Made by a program: the position numbers and the translations under genes. Positions 6,373 to 6,474 of a stretch of 6,474 nucleotides of DNA are shown piece after piece. Source of the DNA: Clostridiales bacterium (lineage in GTDB: Bacteria; Bacillota; Clostridia; Oscillospirales; Acutalibacteraceae); the NCBI GenBank assembly GCA_014799585.1, contig JAAVHU010000020.1, forward strand, positions 1-6,474, written 5' to 3'. How positions within the stretch are numbered: position 1 is the first letter of the stretch; each line of letters opens with the position of its first letter. The notes beneath the pieces are model-generated. The model was not told where the DNA came from, ran no database searches, and saw nothing but the letters and a program-made list of their open reading frames with translations.

Positions 6373-6402
6373 ATTATAAACGAATAAATGCAATGAAGTC
6401 AA
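6373..6402 (-). promoter_or_regulatory. Sigma-A type promoter of the DegV gene
   Basis: On the minus strand, TTGACT (6402-6397) and a perfect TATAAT (6378-6373) are separated by 18 bp. Transcription would start near 6366, about 32 nt before the ATG. The leader is AT-rich without a clear hairpin. Confidence 0.75.
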
Positions 6403-6424
6403 CTTTCATCAGAAAACCGAAACA

Positions 6425-6438
6425 AAATGTTTACATTT
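6425..6438. repeat. Short inverted repeat upstream of the DegV promoter
   Basis: AAATGT and ACATTT are separated by two T residues, about 60-70 bp upstream of the predicted DegV transcript start. It could be an operator for a dimeric regulator, but such short AT-rich palindromes also arise by chance. No known consensus is recognised. The rest of 6403-6474 shows no gene. Confidence 0.25.
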
Positions 6439-6474
6439 GATTGCGTTTGTAATAATTAGTTCATAGAAATAACG

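Noticed and set aside
6430..6456. Possible rightward promoter TTTACA with AATAAT
   Set aside because: The spacing is only about 15 bp, the match is weak in AT-rich sequence, and no downstream gene is visible before the window ends.

Overview
The window looks like chromosomal DNA from a low-GC Firmicute, most likely an anaerobic Clostridia of gut type. This rests on the AT-rich sequence, sigma-A style promoters (TTGACA/TATAAT), strong GGAG-type ribosome binding sites, stem-loop plus T-tract terminators, a tRNA-Val with encoded CCA, and genes of Firmicute families (GlpP, DegV/FakB, YcxB-like). No IS element, phage gene or CRISPR array is visible. Genus is not resolved.

Layout, left to right. 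(1) Positions 1-2689, plus strand: a run of three membrane-protein genes with gaps of only 23-28 bp. The first is cut by the left edge, the second is its full-length tandem paralogue (polytopic, DUF6056-like), and the third is a small YcxB-like protein. A terminator at 2689-2721 closes the run and, being symmetric, also serves the convergent gene. (2) Positions 2731-4323, minus strand: a cytoplasmic class-C beta-lactamase-fold serine hydrolase with a C-terminal extension of about 190 residues and its own promoter. (3) Positions 4481-4632, plus strand: promoter, tRNA-Val(UAC) and intrinsic terminator as a compact single-tRNA unit. (4) Positions 4644-4740: a non-coding block that folds on paper into a closed three-way junction and is bordered by two partial copies of the tRNA-Val T-arm, one inverted and one direct. 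(5) Positions 4763-5384, plus strand: glpP, a glycerol-3-phosphate responsive antiterminator, with its own near-consensus promoter and a very short leader. (6) Positions 5474-6334, minus strand: a DegV-family fatty-acid-binding protein, convergent to glpP across a shared bidirectional terminator, with its own promoter at 6373-6402.

Functional reading. The transcription units look independent. GlpP (glycerol-3-phosphate sensing) and DegV (fatty acid binding for phospholipid synthesis) both touch glycerolipid metabolism, but they are convergent and the link is only suggestive. The membrane-protein run could belong to cell-surface glycan work, though no catalytic role can be proved from the sequence. 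The most unusual item is the structured block after tRNA-Val: its bordering sequences match the T-arm of the adjacent tRNA, which suggests a tRNA-derived repeat or a scar of a recombination event.
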